Source of the DNA: Agaricus subrufescens
Lineage: Eukaryota > Basidiomycota > Agaricomycetes > Agaricales > Agaricaceae
DNA length: 64,000 nt
Assembly (NCBI GenBank): GCA_029945375.1
Contig: CM057057.1
Location: forward strand, 5,208,001-5,272,000
Reading direction: 5' to 3'
A program made the position numbers and the translations under genes. Positions 11,068 through 28,379 of the stretch are shown piece by piece. Under the pieces are notes generated by a model. The model was not told the DNA's origin. It worked only from the letters and a program-made list of their open reading frames with translations, and made no database searches. Every line of letters starts with the position of its first letter. Positions within the stretch are counted from its first letter, which is position 1.

Positions 11068-14000
11068 TTGCTATGTTTGACTGCGCAAGCGAGAGGTGGC
11101 AGCCGCCACGTATGTGTCACGCAGGGTTGGCTACAAACACAGTGAGAGAACTCCAAGCGTTGGTAACGCCTGTTGTGATATCTTCCGGCTGCTTACTCGA
11201 TTGCTGGCTATTCTCGGTCGTGTGCTATGCCTCACTATGTGCAACCAGACTCTTAGAAAGACCCCGATTCAGCCACCTATATACACCGAGAATACAACGA
11301 CCAAGGAACCTGCATAGACATCGATTGTGCTACGTAAACCGAACTTCTTTATGGAAAAACACGTCGGAGTCTGTATGGACCAGGTGTCAATCTATCCATT
11401 TTCTCCAACGCCCCGTCTATCTCCCACCGCACATTCGACCAATCGTGGGTCGAGCACTAGCTGACCCTCCTCTTTCCGAGAGACCCGTACAACGATCGAC
11501 CCCTGTGGCCAAAGTTGTCAAATGGAGGTAGGGGGTTTGATGTGTGGTACTACTCTGATGCGTCAAATCAGATCATTTATCATGCTTTGCAAGACAGTCA
11601 AGTCTGTCGCTCAGTTGGGGCCGACTTGGACAAGGAATTAGTCAAGCCATGACTGCCCAGTAGATGGCTCTATGTTGTAGTGTAAACGAGAACAAGAAAG
11701 TGTGTATCTGAAGCATTCTCGTCACACCTGTGACATGCATCAACTGGCTACCGGCAAACTGACAGGCGCCTGTGACATGTCCACCTATCTCCATTTGACC
11801 TAGCCATTCCAACTAGAGAGGACAGAGGGGGGTTTCCCATTTCTCCCCTGGATTTATATTGAATTCCCTATACAACGCTTGTTGGGCCCCTGTGTCCCAC
11901 GGCATGGTCCCATGTCACTATCAGTTGATTGTTACTGCTAACATTCCGCTGGGCGGGAGTATCCCCTCGCAGTTTCCCGCCCTTCTCATGATTTCTCTAA
12001 ATTCCTAGATATTAAACCGTTTGCCGGAGATGCCGATAGATATATCAAGTAATTCTGCCGGCGGATCTTGAAGTTCTAGAAAACACCTTTCCATGCGATA
12101 ATATCTGATAATTCAGGGTCTAGCGTTACGGAAAGCCATCCACTATCTACATTGCTGGTGGGCTGATATTTATCCAACGTCAACTCGTACATCTATAGTC
12201 TTTGTGCACCCGTTTCGGATATTCGATCATAAATATGTGCTCAACTGAAATCAACAGAAGACTGACATATTCCTCCCGGACGAACTCCTTTGTCACCGGA
12301 GGGTATGAACAGTCAATCTATTTCCAGCACTCGTACATGTGGATGAGCCAGTCAAACCCGAGCATTGGACCATGCAATTCACCGCACTTCAGCTACAAGT
12401 TTTCCCTCCAAATTGAGACAACTCGTATGTTGCTCTGCATTCTATCAACATCGTATTCGAGGCCTTGGGGTTCCTTAGCACACGTGCCGGATGTATATTT
12501 GCATGATCCTGGATGACGGCTGTTCATCAAACCACTAATGCATTTTCAAACCAACGTCATTTCTCATCGACACAACGCTATTTCGGCGGTGATTCTATGG
12601 ACATTGGGCCAGCCCAAAATGAAATCTATAACAGTGACAACTCTTACTTGTGTAAAACTGTCACTCCAGAGGCCAACTCTATCTCATATTTATTTTTAGG
12701 TTGAACTGCCAACTTTTGGGGTGTCTATCTCGTGTCATACACCGCTAGATTATCTGTCTAATAGATATGACCAATCAAAGTTGTCGCCCAATGCTTTTGG
12801 TGACTGAGCACTGACTGCCATGAGCTCTAAAGAGGCTGCTACCAATAGACTAATAAACTTGTAGGTAGCTTTGATACCTCAGGCGTCAATTTTATAAGCG
12901 CGGTGCTGTTTCTGATTCACAGGCAATTCACCAAATTCAGTGGAATAGCCTAGGAGGATATTTTTAGAGAGCATAGTGTCCGAGCCTTTAAGGTGCGGTA
13001 GAAGAGACTCAAAATATCCCGGGAACGCCTATTCAGTCATCCGAAATCCAATTTGAAGCGACTATATCGGCCTCAAGGCACGTAAGTGTGAGATTTCAAC
13101 AGCATTTTTTTCAACGTGGCTGTCGTCAACAGGTCTTTTCAACATGGCTCTGATCTAGCATGTCAAGGTTTTTTATTATATACTTTGACGAACCAGCGAA
13201 CCAGCGCCACAAAGGTGAGGCGGATAGCAAAGTTTATATAATTTCCTATACGGGCGGGCGGCCTCCGGGACGATCACCGCCGTCGTTCTTTGGCAGATGC
13301 TCTGGTAAATCATCATTTTGCCTGGAGCACGAGGTTCAGCACCCACACTTTTCGCTGTCCTCCCTACCGATCCGTGCAGGGCGGAAGAGTACCAGCCTGT
13401 ATTTCTTTGGAAACGACTGGACGATCTCAACACGGTTGATAAAAGCACTTCGGCCTCTCTACCTTTTCTGTAACGTTACTGGTGACAGATGTACTTCTGC
13501 TTCACGGGTGAACCGCTGGATAGCGCAGCTCGGACGCCATATTGTATCACCCATCACATTGGCCGAGTAAAAGAAGCTCTCGATGTGTTTCAACCCCAGT
13601 AGATCTTTGATATTCTATCCTCCTTCAACGTCGGACGCCCTTTCGCACTTCCTTAGCTAGTATCTCTGTATGATCCGATTCCTACTGGTTTAAATTTGAA
13701 AAGGACCACGGAGAATGTGGTTCGAGCCACTGTGTTGTGGATCGCATCACGAGACTCTGGCTCGCCTTCTCAGTATGCTCCAGGATAAATTTGACATGAC
13801 GAGGTAAAATCTATGCAGCGGAGCTATGGAGTGACTCAAAACAAGCTACGTTCCACACTGTCGTCAATTTTAGCGTCCAGTCAGTGGCAATTAGATATTT
13901 GATAATGTGATGACTACATGGGAATTCGAGATAGAAAGTTAAGCTAGCGAATCGAATACTTCCCTGTGCAATATATTGCAAAGAGTACTGTGCTCAAAGA

Positions 14001-14240
14001 GTCGAGTTTACTATCGGGTCACTTTCGTGCTACTCAAAGGTCAGCCGGTATGTCTTTAACCCACGATCAAGCATGTATGTGGAAGTGACATCAACCCTGC
14101 ACCCGATTCTATTCTTAGTATTTTCATTGACATGTCCTCGTGTGCGGCACGGAGCTGTATACTATTTATGTCTTTTCGAGAGATTATGTGATACAGGGAA
14201 CCAGATCTCATACCCCCTGAAGATCCCAAGTCTTACTACC
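11068..14240. other. gene-poor stretch
   Basis: About 3.2 kb without a supported gene. Frames at 10965-11531 (+), 12202-12516 (+) and 13160-13570 (both strands) are of a length expected by chance and show no domain. The right end carries the GST promoter. Confidence 0.4.
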
Positions 14241-14980
14241 ATGCCTCCACCCTATACCCTCATTGGAACTCCGTTCTCAACTTTTACCCGTACCATCGCC
14301 TTGGGCTTACACTTCAAGGGGTTGACATTCGAACAAATTTCTACCACTCCGCATAGTCCTCTTGCCCAACAGCACCATCCATTTGGCTTGCTTCCCACAC
14401 TTGTAATTCATGAGGTAGATGGCCAGAAGGTAGACGATATTCCGCTCCGCGAATCTCAGGCGATCGCAAGGTTCATCGATCGCATAGCACCAGAGCCAAG
14501 CCTCCAGATTTCTTCTGGCAATGGCGGTTCTGTACTCGAAGAGAAGATGTGGGAGATGGTTAGCTTTATAGCATCCCTAGGCAAGTATCATAGTATCACA
14601 TGTTTCCACATTTCAAATGAAACTATTGCCTAGGTTTTCCCGCCGTTGAGATTGGAGTGGTAAAACCACGAGTACAAGCAAAGGATGAGGGTTGTCTATC
14701 CGATGCGGAAGCCCGTGCCAATATCAAAGATGCCGTCGAGAAATTGAAAAACTATCTTAAGGAGGTGGAGGCCTTGATGAGTCCCGAGGGATTTGCCTAC
14801 GGGTCACAATTAACCTGGGCAGACTTCTTCCTTTACCCCTTACTTGCGGACCTTCAGACGTTACCGGAATGGGAGGAGGCCACAAGCCCGAGGATAAGAT
14901 CATGGTTCAGACTGGTGGATGAATTGCCCGAGGCTCGTGTTACTAAACCCGGGACTCTATCAGTTGGAGCACGTCCTTGA
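14241..14980 (+). CDS. glutathione S-transferase
   Basis: Two exons (14241-14580 and 14634-14980) give 228 aa, the usual GST length. The open frame continues upstream, but MPPPYTLIG at 14241 is the natural start of the thioredoxin-like domain. Residues 4-82 hold that domain: a TPFSTFTR stretch at the active-site turn, GLLPTL with the cis-Pro at residue 52, and the RESQAIARFID element in which E71-S72 bind the gamma-glutamyl part of glutathione. Residues about 95-220 are the all-helical domain, with WADFFLYPLLADL (helix 6 N-capping box) and RIRSWFRLVDELP near the end. The active-site turn is Ser/Thr-rich rather than Cys. The class and substrate cannot be fixed by eye. The single intron starts with GCAAGT instead of GT and ends in CCTAG. 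It was chosen because it alone keeps the frame. Confidence 0.85.
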
Positions 14981-17900
14981 TAAATGACTTTTTGTACAAA
15001 AAGAAAGATTTGTTGCCCGTGTTAAATCCACTAATAGCTGTATAAAACTATCAGTCGATTTATGATTCTTACTTGTCTGAAACATCGTACATGTGAAAAG
15101 CATATTGGCCCGGGAGATGTAATATCCATGGGCATCTCCGAGTACTAAGTATACGTCAGGCTTAAACTACTGAAGGTGGAGCACAGCACATGGGGGGCGC
15201 CGTTATACTGGATGCATTATGCTTCAGGACCCATTAAAATCATGTGCTTCATACAGGTATAACCTAGTACGTCAGTCGGACATATTGAAGCCCCTGCGCC
15301 AAATACCAATGTCTGCATACTCTCCGACCAGAGCCAATCTGCAATCAGGAGATTGATAGGATGAAATGTCAGAATGTCGAACTTGGAATGATTGAAATGA
15401 TAGCGTCCAGCTTGTTGTGCGAGGAAAGGGTGACGAGTACTCGTATAGTCAGAACTGATAACTCGGACACACTATGTATCCATGTAACAGATGAACCGGT
15501 GTATGTTCGGAATAATCTATTTTTGATAGGCAGAGCAACAAAATTAAATCGGTTCCCCTATAGAAAGACGACTATCGGCTGACGTCTGTAACTACACATG
15601 GAATGGTGTATCAAGTCAAGTTAGGGAATGGCTCACTATACCGATTCTGCCGGTCCTCCAGAGTAACTGTCTAACTTATCATATGCGAACATGGGCTCAA
15701 GAACCGTGAATTCTTGAACCGACAACGCGGAGACGAACACCAAATTCACATGCACTCAATGGAACATTCTGGGTAATAACCGAATCCCTCGGGAGAACTT
15801 GTTCGCGATCTGATGCGTGACCAGTATTATCAGAGGTTTATTGGCTTGACGAATCGTGGTGCTGGGGGACAATCGATGCGGTTCGGTTGGTGGAACCGAT
15901 ACAGTCCAAACGGTCTTGATACAATCAGCATTCTCAGATGCCCGGTTCTCCGTCCATTTCAAAATGTTGTTAGAGCGTACTCGGAGCAGCTCAAGCAGAT
16001 CAAAAATAAGCTTCCCACCAGAAGCGATCTCGAACAATCTAGAAGGCTTGAAGGGTGAAAGTGGCGAGGGCATCGTTATGTACTATGGGGCACGATGGGA
16101 ATAAGCATGACATCATCATATTTTGTCTTTTGGAGCTTTGTTACGGTGTTGCAGAGTAGAATTGCACTGTAAAACAGTGCAAGCTTCAATTCGCGGATGG
16201 GGCTGAAGCTTCACGGAGTGGCAAAATCCCGACGAATTTGTACTCCGTCACCTAAATCATGACGAGGATACTGGCGTCATACACTATTCCACGAGTCAAT
16301 TGTCCGGAATGATGTCTTGTATTCGTTTCGCATCCTTCGTGAAACTGAAGGCGAGCCATGTAAGAACAGGAAGGATCAAGGGGTGGTGGGTCGTTCCAAC
16401 ACGAGGTGGAGGCCTCTCTTCGTGCTGGAAATGCGACATAGGAAGTACCGATGTAAGCAATAGAGAGTAGGATTGGCTTGTCCATAAAGCCAATCAAATC
16501 TTCAGGTAGACGCTCGTTCAATGGGCTCAGGGGCTCCCTCAAGCGACCCCTCAAGGAATTCAATTAAGCCGAGAGTTTCATTGCAGGTACGAGCCAAGTG
16601 ACGGTAAATGAATCGACGTAATAAGGTCTCCTGCCAAGCTGCAACTCCCATGTATTGTGGACTACACGTGGAGTGTTCTGAGTGTGTAATATCGACTGCG
16701 TAGGTTGATCAGTGTGGGGCACAATCTACCAAGTCAGAAAGAAATTGGGATTGGAAGCGGAATGGACCCGAGAGTGCCACAGCAAGATCTGAATCCAAGG
16801 TTTCATCTTGCACTCAACGTACACAGAAAATAAGCTCAGCAGACTCGTTTACTCTGCATGTCGACACTTTAACTCCCACTGCAGATATGATCATCCGCTA
16901 GACTGAAGATCGACGGCGTATGCCGGATAAATCCCGAACAATTGAATCGCTTACCAAAACGCGATCCTTCGGCGTTGAAAATGTGGGGCTGCTAATAGAG
17001 TCGATTCCACCGCCCTAGCTCATGAGGAAGTTCGTTGAATTTCATCGCCCGCGGCGATCCAAGCGAGCAATTGGGAACAAAAGCTGCGGTCCTTGTAGGC
17101 GAAGACTACATCGATCAGACACTGCAGGCAGGTGACAGGGGCCATTGAGATCTTTCCATTAAGACTTCATCAGGAAAGAACACTGAAACGAAGATTGTGT
17201 TGTAGACCCCAGCTCGAAGCCTCAAGAGCCCCCAGTGAGAAGAGTTGCATTTCAATTCTGGTTGAGTTCTCTTCTTTTACGGCAATTCGCCATATGCGCC
17301 GGTTTTCCTAGTATGCGAACGACTAGCTTGTATTAATGAAGGGCCCTCGTCGATCATCATTTACCTTCGTACCCATAGAGCTGCGATTGTTGTTGAACGT
17401 TAACGTTTAACATTAATGTGAGATGTTTAAAGTACCGGAGACTGCCGACGGAAAGTGACAGATTGTATTACGAAACTGATAAGGGTTTAGCACATTAGAA
17501 TTATTCAATTTCACTTGCTTATGAGCGGTCCCGCCATTTTGTCAATTGCACTCCTTCAGATTTTTGATTTACATGGGCATTTCAACTCTTATAACACAAC
17601 GTAACAAAGAAAAAGTGATGAGGGGAGTAGTCAATTGAATAGCAATTGTTGAGTCATATTCTTCAAGCTTCGATTTCGAGTCAGAAAGAGGGCACAGCTT
17701 TTGAATGTGCATCACCAACTCAATAACTAAGCTTGTGAAATGCTAGTGCTAATGTTTTGTTTCAATTACATGCACTACCGAACAAGAGACATGGGATCAA
17801 GACGTGCAACTAAAAAAATGATGATTATAAAACAGTAGAGGCAGAAAATAGCAACCGCCCTAATCGGTTTAACATTCATTATCGACACAACCGTACCGGT

Positions 17901-20900
17901 GACCAAGGAGCGACAGATTCCCCGGAGTAGTACTGGTGTGCTGGTATATACTTCTACCGAGGTTCAAATTTATTTACGGCTGTCATCCTATGAGTTGGGC
18001 GGTGTATAAACCAAACTGCATGTCAGGAAAAAATAAGTACTTCCCTGTAGAACGGAGGCGATTAGGAGCTTGCTAGTATTGATAGTAGTTGTAGAGAGGT
18101 GTAATTGTACCCACAGGCCGGGGCCGGTAAATTTGCAAGTTGTAGCTCTCAGTGGGTACACCCACTGCGCCAGCCGCAGAACAGCACCGGAGGTAACGGA
18201 TTAGCTATGGACAATTGTGCGTTAGTGTTTCAAATAGTGTGCCAGAGCATGAAGGCTTCGAAAAATCTTTTGCCCGGCGATAGATAGTGACTTGTAGACG
18301 TATGTGTTGAGCGTTGAGCGCCGAGCGGTGGATATTAAGGGCCGAGTTTTCAATTGATGCATCGGCTGACGATGATCGTGAGTAAATAGCTCTCGTTTAT
18401 GACTCCGATGCAAGAAGAAGGATAATTCGCCATCTGTTTACTTGACGAAGTTGTGGTACTGTTTTTCCAGTTAGTGCGGATCACTACTTCAAACAAAATC
18501 TAGACGTAAAGCCTGGTGGGGGCGCCAAGTTAATGACAGACAGCGCGGCCTGACAACATATATAAATACATGTTTTTTTTACGAGGGACAAGAGATCGGC
18601 ACGAATAATCCGCTGCGCCCGCACCCGCACCCAAGTACCAAACACTCACTATAACCATTTTAATGGACGCGAGTGCGGTGTAGGGCAACCTTCGTACCTC
18701 CAGGATCAAAGGAGAAATGTAGAGTCCAACGTTCTCCCGTAGGCTGCTGGAGTAGGCAGCAACCTAAGGAAGTATTTGAAACAAAATTTGTCCAAAAGCA
18801 TGAGAGTCCTCGTCACTTCTTGGTTTCAGATTGCAAAAGAAGAAGAGAGAAAAAAAAAGGGAAAAAAGAACATCTGATCCAAACTGCCTAGGTAGATCGT
18901 CTAATGATATCTGTGGGGCAGGGAAAAAAAAACTGGGCGCCATCCGAGTATCATCGGACAATGGAACCTTTTATTGAGCGGTAAGGCGATGAATGCGTAT
19001 GTCACATGTGAAGATGGCTCCGGCCAGTCTGAGCGAAGGGAAAGCGTCGGGAATGATTCACCGATTATAGCTCACAATGTTTAGCAGACGAGGTCCGTGT
19101 GATACTCAATGAACAGGTGTTGTTGCAATCATGCCAAGAACCCTGTGAGACCGAAAGAGCCTCAATATGTTCCTCAAGTGTGACAGTTGCAAGAGTATGA
19201 CTATGAATATGGTAAAACCCACCCTCTAAAGATTGCGCATAACATCATCGCCCCTATTTTGGATCCCCTTTAGACAGAGCAACGCACTGGTCGAGAGTAA
19301 GGGTCCGTTGCAGCGGAATCTTGTGCTTCACACACTGGCAATATATTTCCGATACTATGTATCTAGTCACACTGTTCTTCCAATCGATCCCGGGCGTTCC
19401 CTTTCACATAGAGAACGGATCCCTTAGTAAATGATAAGGACGATAAAAGGGGTCAGCGAAGAGAGTTACCGGTTGATATCACTGACATGAGTCGACTCTT
19501 CCATTCGATCCTCGGGAGATGAATGTCGTGTAGTGTGATGCTTACCGTTATAATTATGTATTGTGGTACAGGCCTTTGACTATTCGTAGGTCAAACACGA
19601 ACGAACCCCGGTTCGCTTCGCTGACGAATTGCTTTTACAAGGGGAACTGATTTATTTCTCATCTTCAACGGCTGCACGACGCAAGAAGAACCTAAAGAAG
19701 GTTGTATTGAGCCTGTAGATGAAATCAGTCTCATCCTGTGGCCGGTGTTGGTGCGGTTTTGTTCTTGATTATGCGTAAAATGTATCAGAACGCGCTTCTG
19801 GCCCGCGTATGTTGATGCATGGCCGCGAAGAGATACGCCATCATGTTCGGTTGATCTTGAGTGCGTACTAGCGACGTAGTTTGATTAACAGCAAGTATAG
19901 CACCAAAGTATCATTCCAGAATGCTGTAAATACAAATATCAATGAATTTGTACAGCCTTTGAATAGATACCTCTGAGCATTTAGCTTGCTAGATGAATTC
20001 AGAACAGTTGGATCGCTTTGCTGGGCACCGGAATCAATAGTGAGATTGTTGGTGCGATTCCACTGTCCTCGGCTATAGTCAGGAGACCAGAGGTCGTGTA
20101 TTGTTGAGTGGTATGATGTTCCGTGGGATAATTGAGTCGAGTGAGCGAGCGGAGGTGAGGCAGGCTCGGAAGACGCTGAGAAAGTATCAGGCGTTGATCA
20201 AGTAACAGAGACTTGAAAGGCGCCGAGTAAGAGATTTGTTCGACTGGTTCACGTTGGTGGTGAGAACAGGTGTTTCCGGATTTGGATATGTCGAAACCTG
20301 GATCTGCGCCGGCGCATCAGGGCATCATGTCAGGCCCTCCCCGCGTGGTTTCGATGCTGGTGTTGGGTATTGCAATAGCCTTTGCATGGGGCGCTGCTTG
20401 AAGCTGATCAGGTTGTATTCACAGGAATCTGACCCCATCTCGTTTCAACATCCTTTGTGCTCTCGTTGTCAAGACTCCTTTGAACAAGCATCAGAGTTCT
20501 TGTTACAGAGACACCACGTTCACGCCTTACCTGCATCGCGCGAGTTGGACAGGAAAACCTCCCATCATGATCCGATGATTGCTCGTGGTAAACTGCCAGA
20601 GCGGTTTACTTTGGGCAACCTCCAGTTCTCTGCGTCTCGTTCAATACCGAACAGATGCCTCAAACTCCGTACTTGATCGTTTCACGGACAAGCTCCATAC
20701 ATGTGAGCACACATGCACATCTATATCCGACTAATGCCCAACAGCCAAACCGAGGCCCAGGTGAACGTTTCTGATGGTTTGCGCCAAAACAGTTATGCTG
20801 ATTCACAAGGTCACAGCCTCGGAATTTCACTCGTCACCTTTATGTTGTTTGAGCTGGGCGCTACAGTGATATTCTGAGGGCATTTCCACTTTTGCGTTCC

Positions 20901-21045
20901 ATCTCACCCAACGATCTGATCGGTCGGCGTTACTGCACGAGTGGCTACTTTAACCTCACCCCCTCCTTGCTTCATCCAATATATCAACCTCCCTGCCGTC
21001 CTCATCCTCGTGCACAACGGGCCCCGCACTTGCGGACCCAAAATC
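14981..21045. other. long gene-poor stretch, about 6 kb
   Basis: The longest interval without a supported gene. It contains many overlapping chance-length frames on both strands (15756-16104, 16252-16563, 20236-20676), a purine-rich run at about 18835-18871 and a TATATAAATA at about 18559 without an obvious gene behind it. No terminal repeats, transposase motifs or reverse transcriptase motifs were recognised. It could hold decayed elements or non-coding transcripts. Confidence 0.4.
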
Positions 21046-22960
21046 ATGTCTTGCTTCAGGAATGCGCCCCCGATGCTCATAGGGGAGGACCCCATAGATC
21101 TCTCCAAGGATTCCGACATCATACGCAGTGGGATTATTCGAATACGGGGGATTAGCAAGGCATCGGGAAGGTTGTGGAAGACGAGACGAGTAACACTTGT
21201 CGAGAATGCCCTCCTCATCCTGCACGTAAGTTTCTCTCCACTTCACTTCCACCCTGTACCCTCAATCCCTACTTCTGTATCCCACTAGCCCTCATTGTCT
21301 CAATTGTCTCAACGTCCATTAAAACGCATACCCACGAAATCAATTACCAATATCGAGAGGACAGACCTGACCCCGGCATGCCTCTTCCTCGAAATTTCGG
21401 GTGGAAAGAGGTACTACTTCGCGTTTGAAAACGACGCTGTTTTGTATGACTGGCAGGACGATATCTACCCCCGGTCTCGCCTGGGAAACTTTAGCGGTCC
21501 CTTTAACTTTGTTCACGAAGTTCACCTCACTAGCAACGACTATTTCCGCAACACCTCCCGACTATCCGCCCAGGACGACCGTATGCAACCCTCGAAACGT
21601 AGATCCTCTGCCGTCACAAGTCACCGGGCGAGCTCCGAACTCAGTCATACGTCAACACACCGTCAGTCTTTCCGTCCAAAACATGCGTCCTACGATTCTT
21701 GTGTAAAAAAGTCTTTGACTACCAACGACACCCATAAACGCAGCAATTCAATTTCCTCATCCTCCACATCCCGTTTCGTTTTCGATCCCTCGACTCATGT
21801 CAGTGGCAATCTGACCAACACGCGACCTCCGCCGTTGTTGGAAGGACTGTACCAAGTCAAACAACCTTCAATAATCCCCTTCTTCTCCCGATGGCGGTCC
21901 CGCTATGTGATATTAACGTCTCGGAACCTCCAAATCCACAAAACCCAGGTGTGTAGTATAGCTCGGGTCAGCATGCTGATGACTAATTATCTCACCTCAT
22001 TCTCTCATTGTGCCGCTCATTGTGTCTAATTATAACACGAAACTGCTTCTCCATCATGCTACAACCATCTTTAATTCTTACCCTTTCTCACACCTTCGGG
22101 GTGGTGGCCGATGCGGGCTGTGACATGATGCGAACGTGATATAGTCCTCTCACCCTGAAGCCACCATTCAATTGCCACACATCATTGATGTTTCCCAACT
22201 TAAACTCAGCTCCAAGAAGCCCTTTGTCCTACGCCTCGCTACATCCGATAATCGAAGATATCATATCTCTCTTCCGAATACTTCCGATCTGCAACGGTGG
22301 AATCATTTTGTTTCTTCCAGGAGTAGAAGAAGGATAGAATGGAGGATCGGACAACCAGAGGCATTTGAATTTCATGTTCATGTTAGATGGGATGAAAAGG
22401 CACAGGCTTTTACTGTAAGTCTCACCAGGCTATCTCATTTTGGGAATGTTTACTCATGAAGCGGACTTTAGGGACTACCGGATGAATGGAAGACCATTCT
22501 AGAGGAAGAAAAGGGAAGGGAACAGCGACCAAAAACACCAGAAGAACCGAATGATGATAATCTGAATCACACGACACCACTCATCTCGCCTGCGACAAGT
22601 TTATCCGGTGATAGCTCAATCAAACCTTTATGCCCATCATGTTATAATGATGTGCATTGTACCGCTTGCAAACTCGATGCCATTTATACTCAATCGAGTA
22701 ATACCAGCGGCACTAACTCTACCAACGCTGCTCTTGGCAAAGGTAGTTCAACGAAACAAACACTCACGTTTGATCCTCTAATAACGCCAGCAACAAAGAG
22801 TTCTCACTCTGGTCATAGGAGGTCAACTTCGACTGGTAGACCATTTTCAGTTACATCGCAGGGGACGACGTTGATCGGCGATCATGAAAACCATCAACAC
22901 ACACACACATCTCATCTTCAGCCCCAGCGTCGGAGCCTCAACGTCGCGCACAGAGGCTGA
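21046..22960 (+). CDS. PH-CRIB-PH-CRIB protein without kinase domain
   Basis: Four exons (21046-21225, 21289-21948, 22145-22414, 22472-22960) give 532 aa. Residues about 27-125 form a first PH domain (SGIIRIRG ... RRVTLVENALLILH ... YYFAFENDAVLYDWQDDI). A CRIB-like half motif (SGPFNFVHEVHL) follows directly at about 128-140. A Ser/Thr-rich linker leads to a second PH domain from about residue 250 to 338, starting GLYQVKQPSIIPFFSRWRSRYVIL. A second CRIB element at about 347-376 reads IGQPEAFEFHVHVRWD ... FTGLPDEW. This is the order found in the regulatory half of Cla4/PAK-type kinases, but the frame ends in a Ser/Thr/His-rich tail with no kinase domain. It probably binds phosphoinositides and Cdc42/Rac-type GTPases at the membrane. 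In CRIB2 the first His is Phe and the Gly is Arg, so binding may be weakened. Intron 2 is unusually long (196 nt). Confidence 0.75.
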
Positions 22961-28127
<5,167 letters not shown>

Positions 28128-28379
28128 GGATTATATTTGATGTTTAGTACATTACACATAATACTTGGTAACAGAGGGAAAGAGAAGTACACACACAAAA
28201 CACGTTTTTGTTCTAATATACACATGACAAGAACAGTCCTTGGGAGATATTATACATGTCGAAAAATGATGAGGGGAAAACAAAGGGGGAGGCAGTATAT
28301 AGAAGAAACACTGCCGTATTAGGGAGTCTAACAACTTTTACAGCTCGAGCTTATTCAGCCTTTTCTTTTTAATTTTTCT

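Noticed and set aside
10965..11531. 188-codon plus-strand frame
   Set aside because: It is antisense to the mannosidase first exon and promoter, Arg/Pro-rich, with no domain.
13160..13660. Open frames on both strands; the minus strand has a protein-like stretch reading FFYSANVMGDTIW
   Set aside because: Stops interrupt it in every frame and no consistent splice model or family could be found.
15756..16563. Two minus-strand frames of about 105 codons
   Set aside because: No shared family, no valid splice between them and overlapping frames on the plus strand.
19605..19625. CGAACCCCGGTTCG palindrome, considered as a tRNA T-arm
   Set aside because: No matching acceptor, D or anticodon arms could be folded around it.
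20236..20676. 146-codon frame on the plus strand, with a shorter hydrophobic frame starting near 20288
   Set aside because: Three frames compete, none shows a domain, and no intron set joins them convincingly.
22888..22908. ACAC repeat, considered as a microsatellite
   Set aside because: It is short and lies within the Ser/Thr/His-rich coding tail of the PH/CRIB gene.
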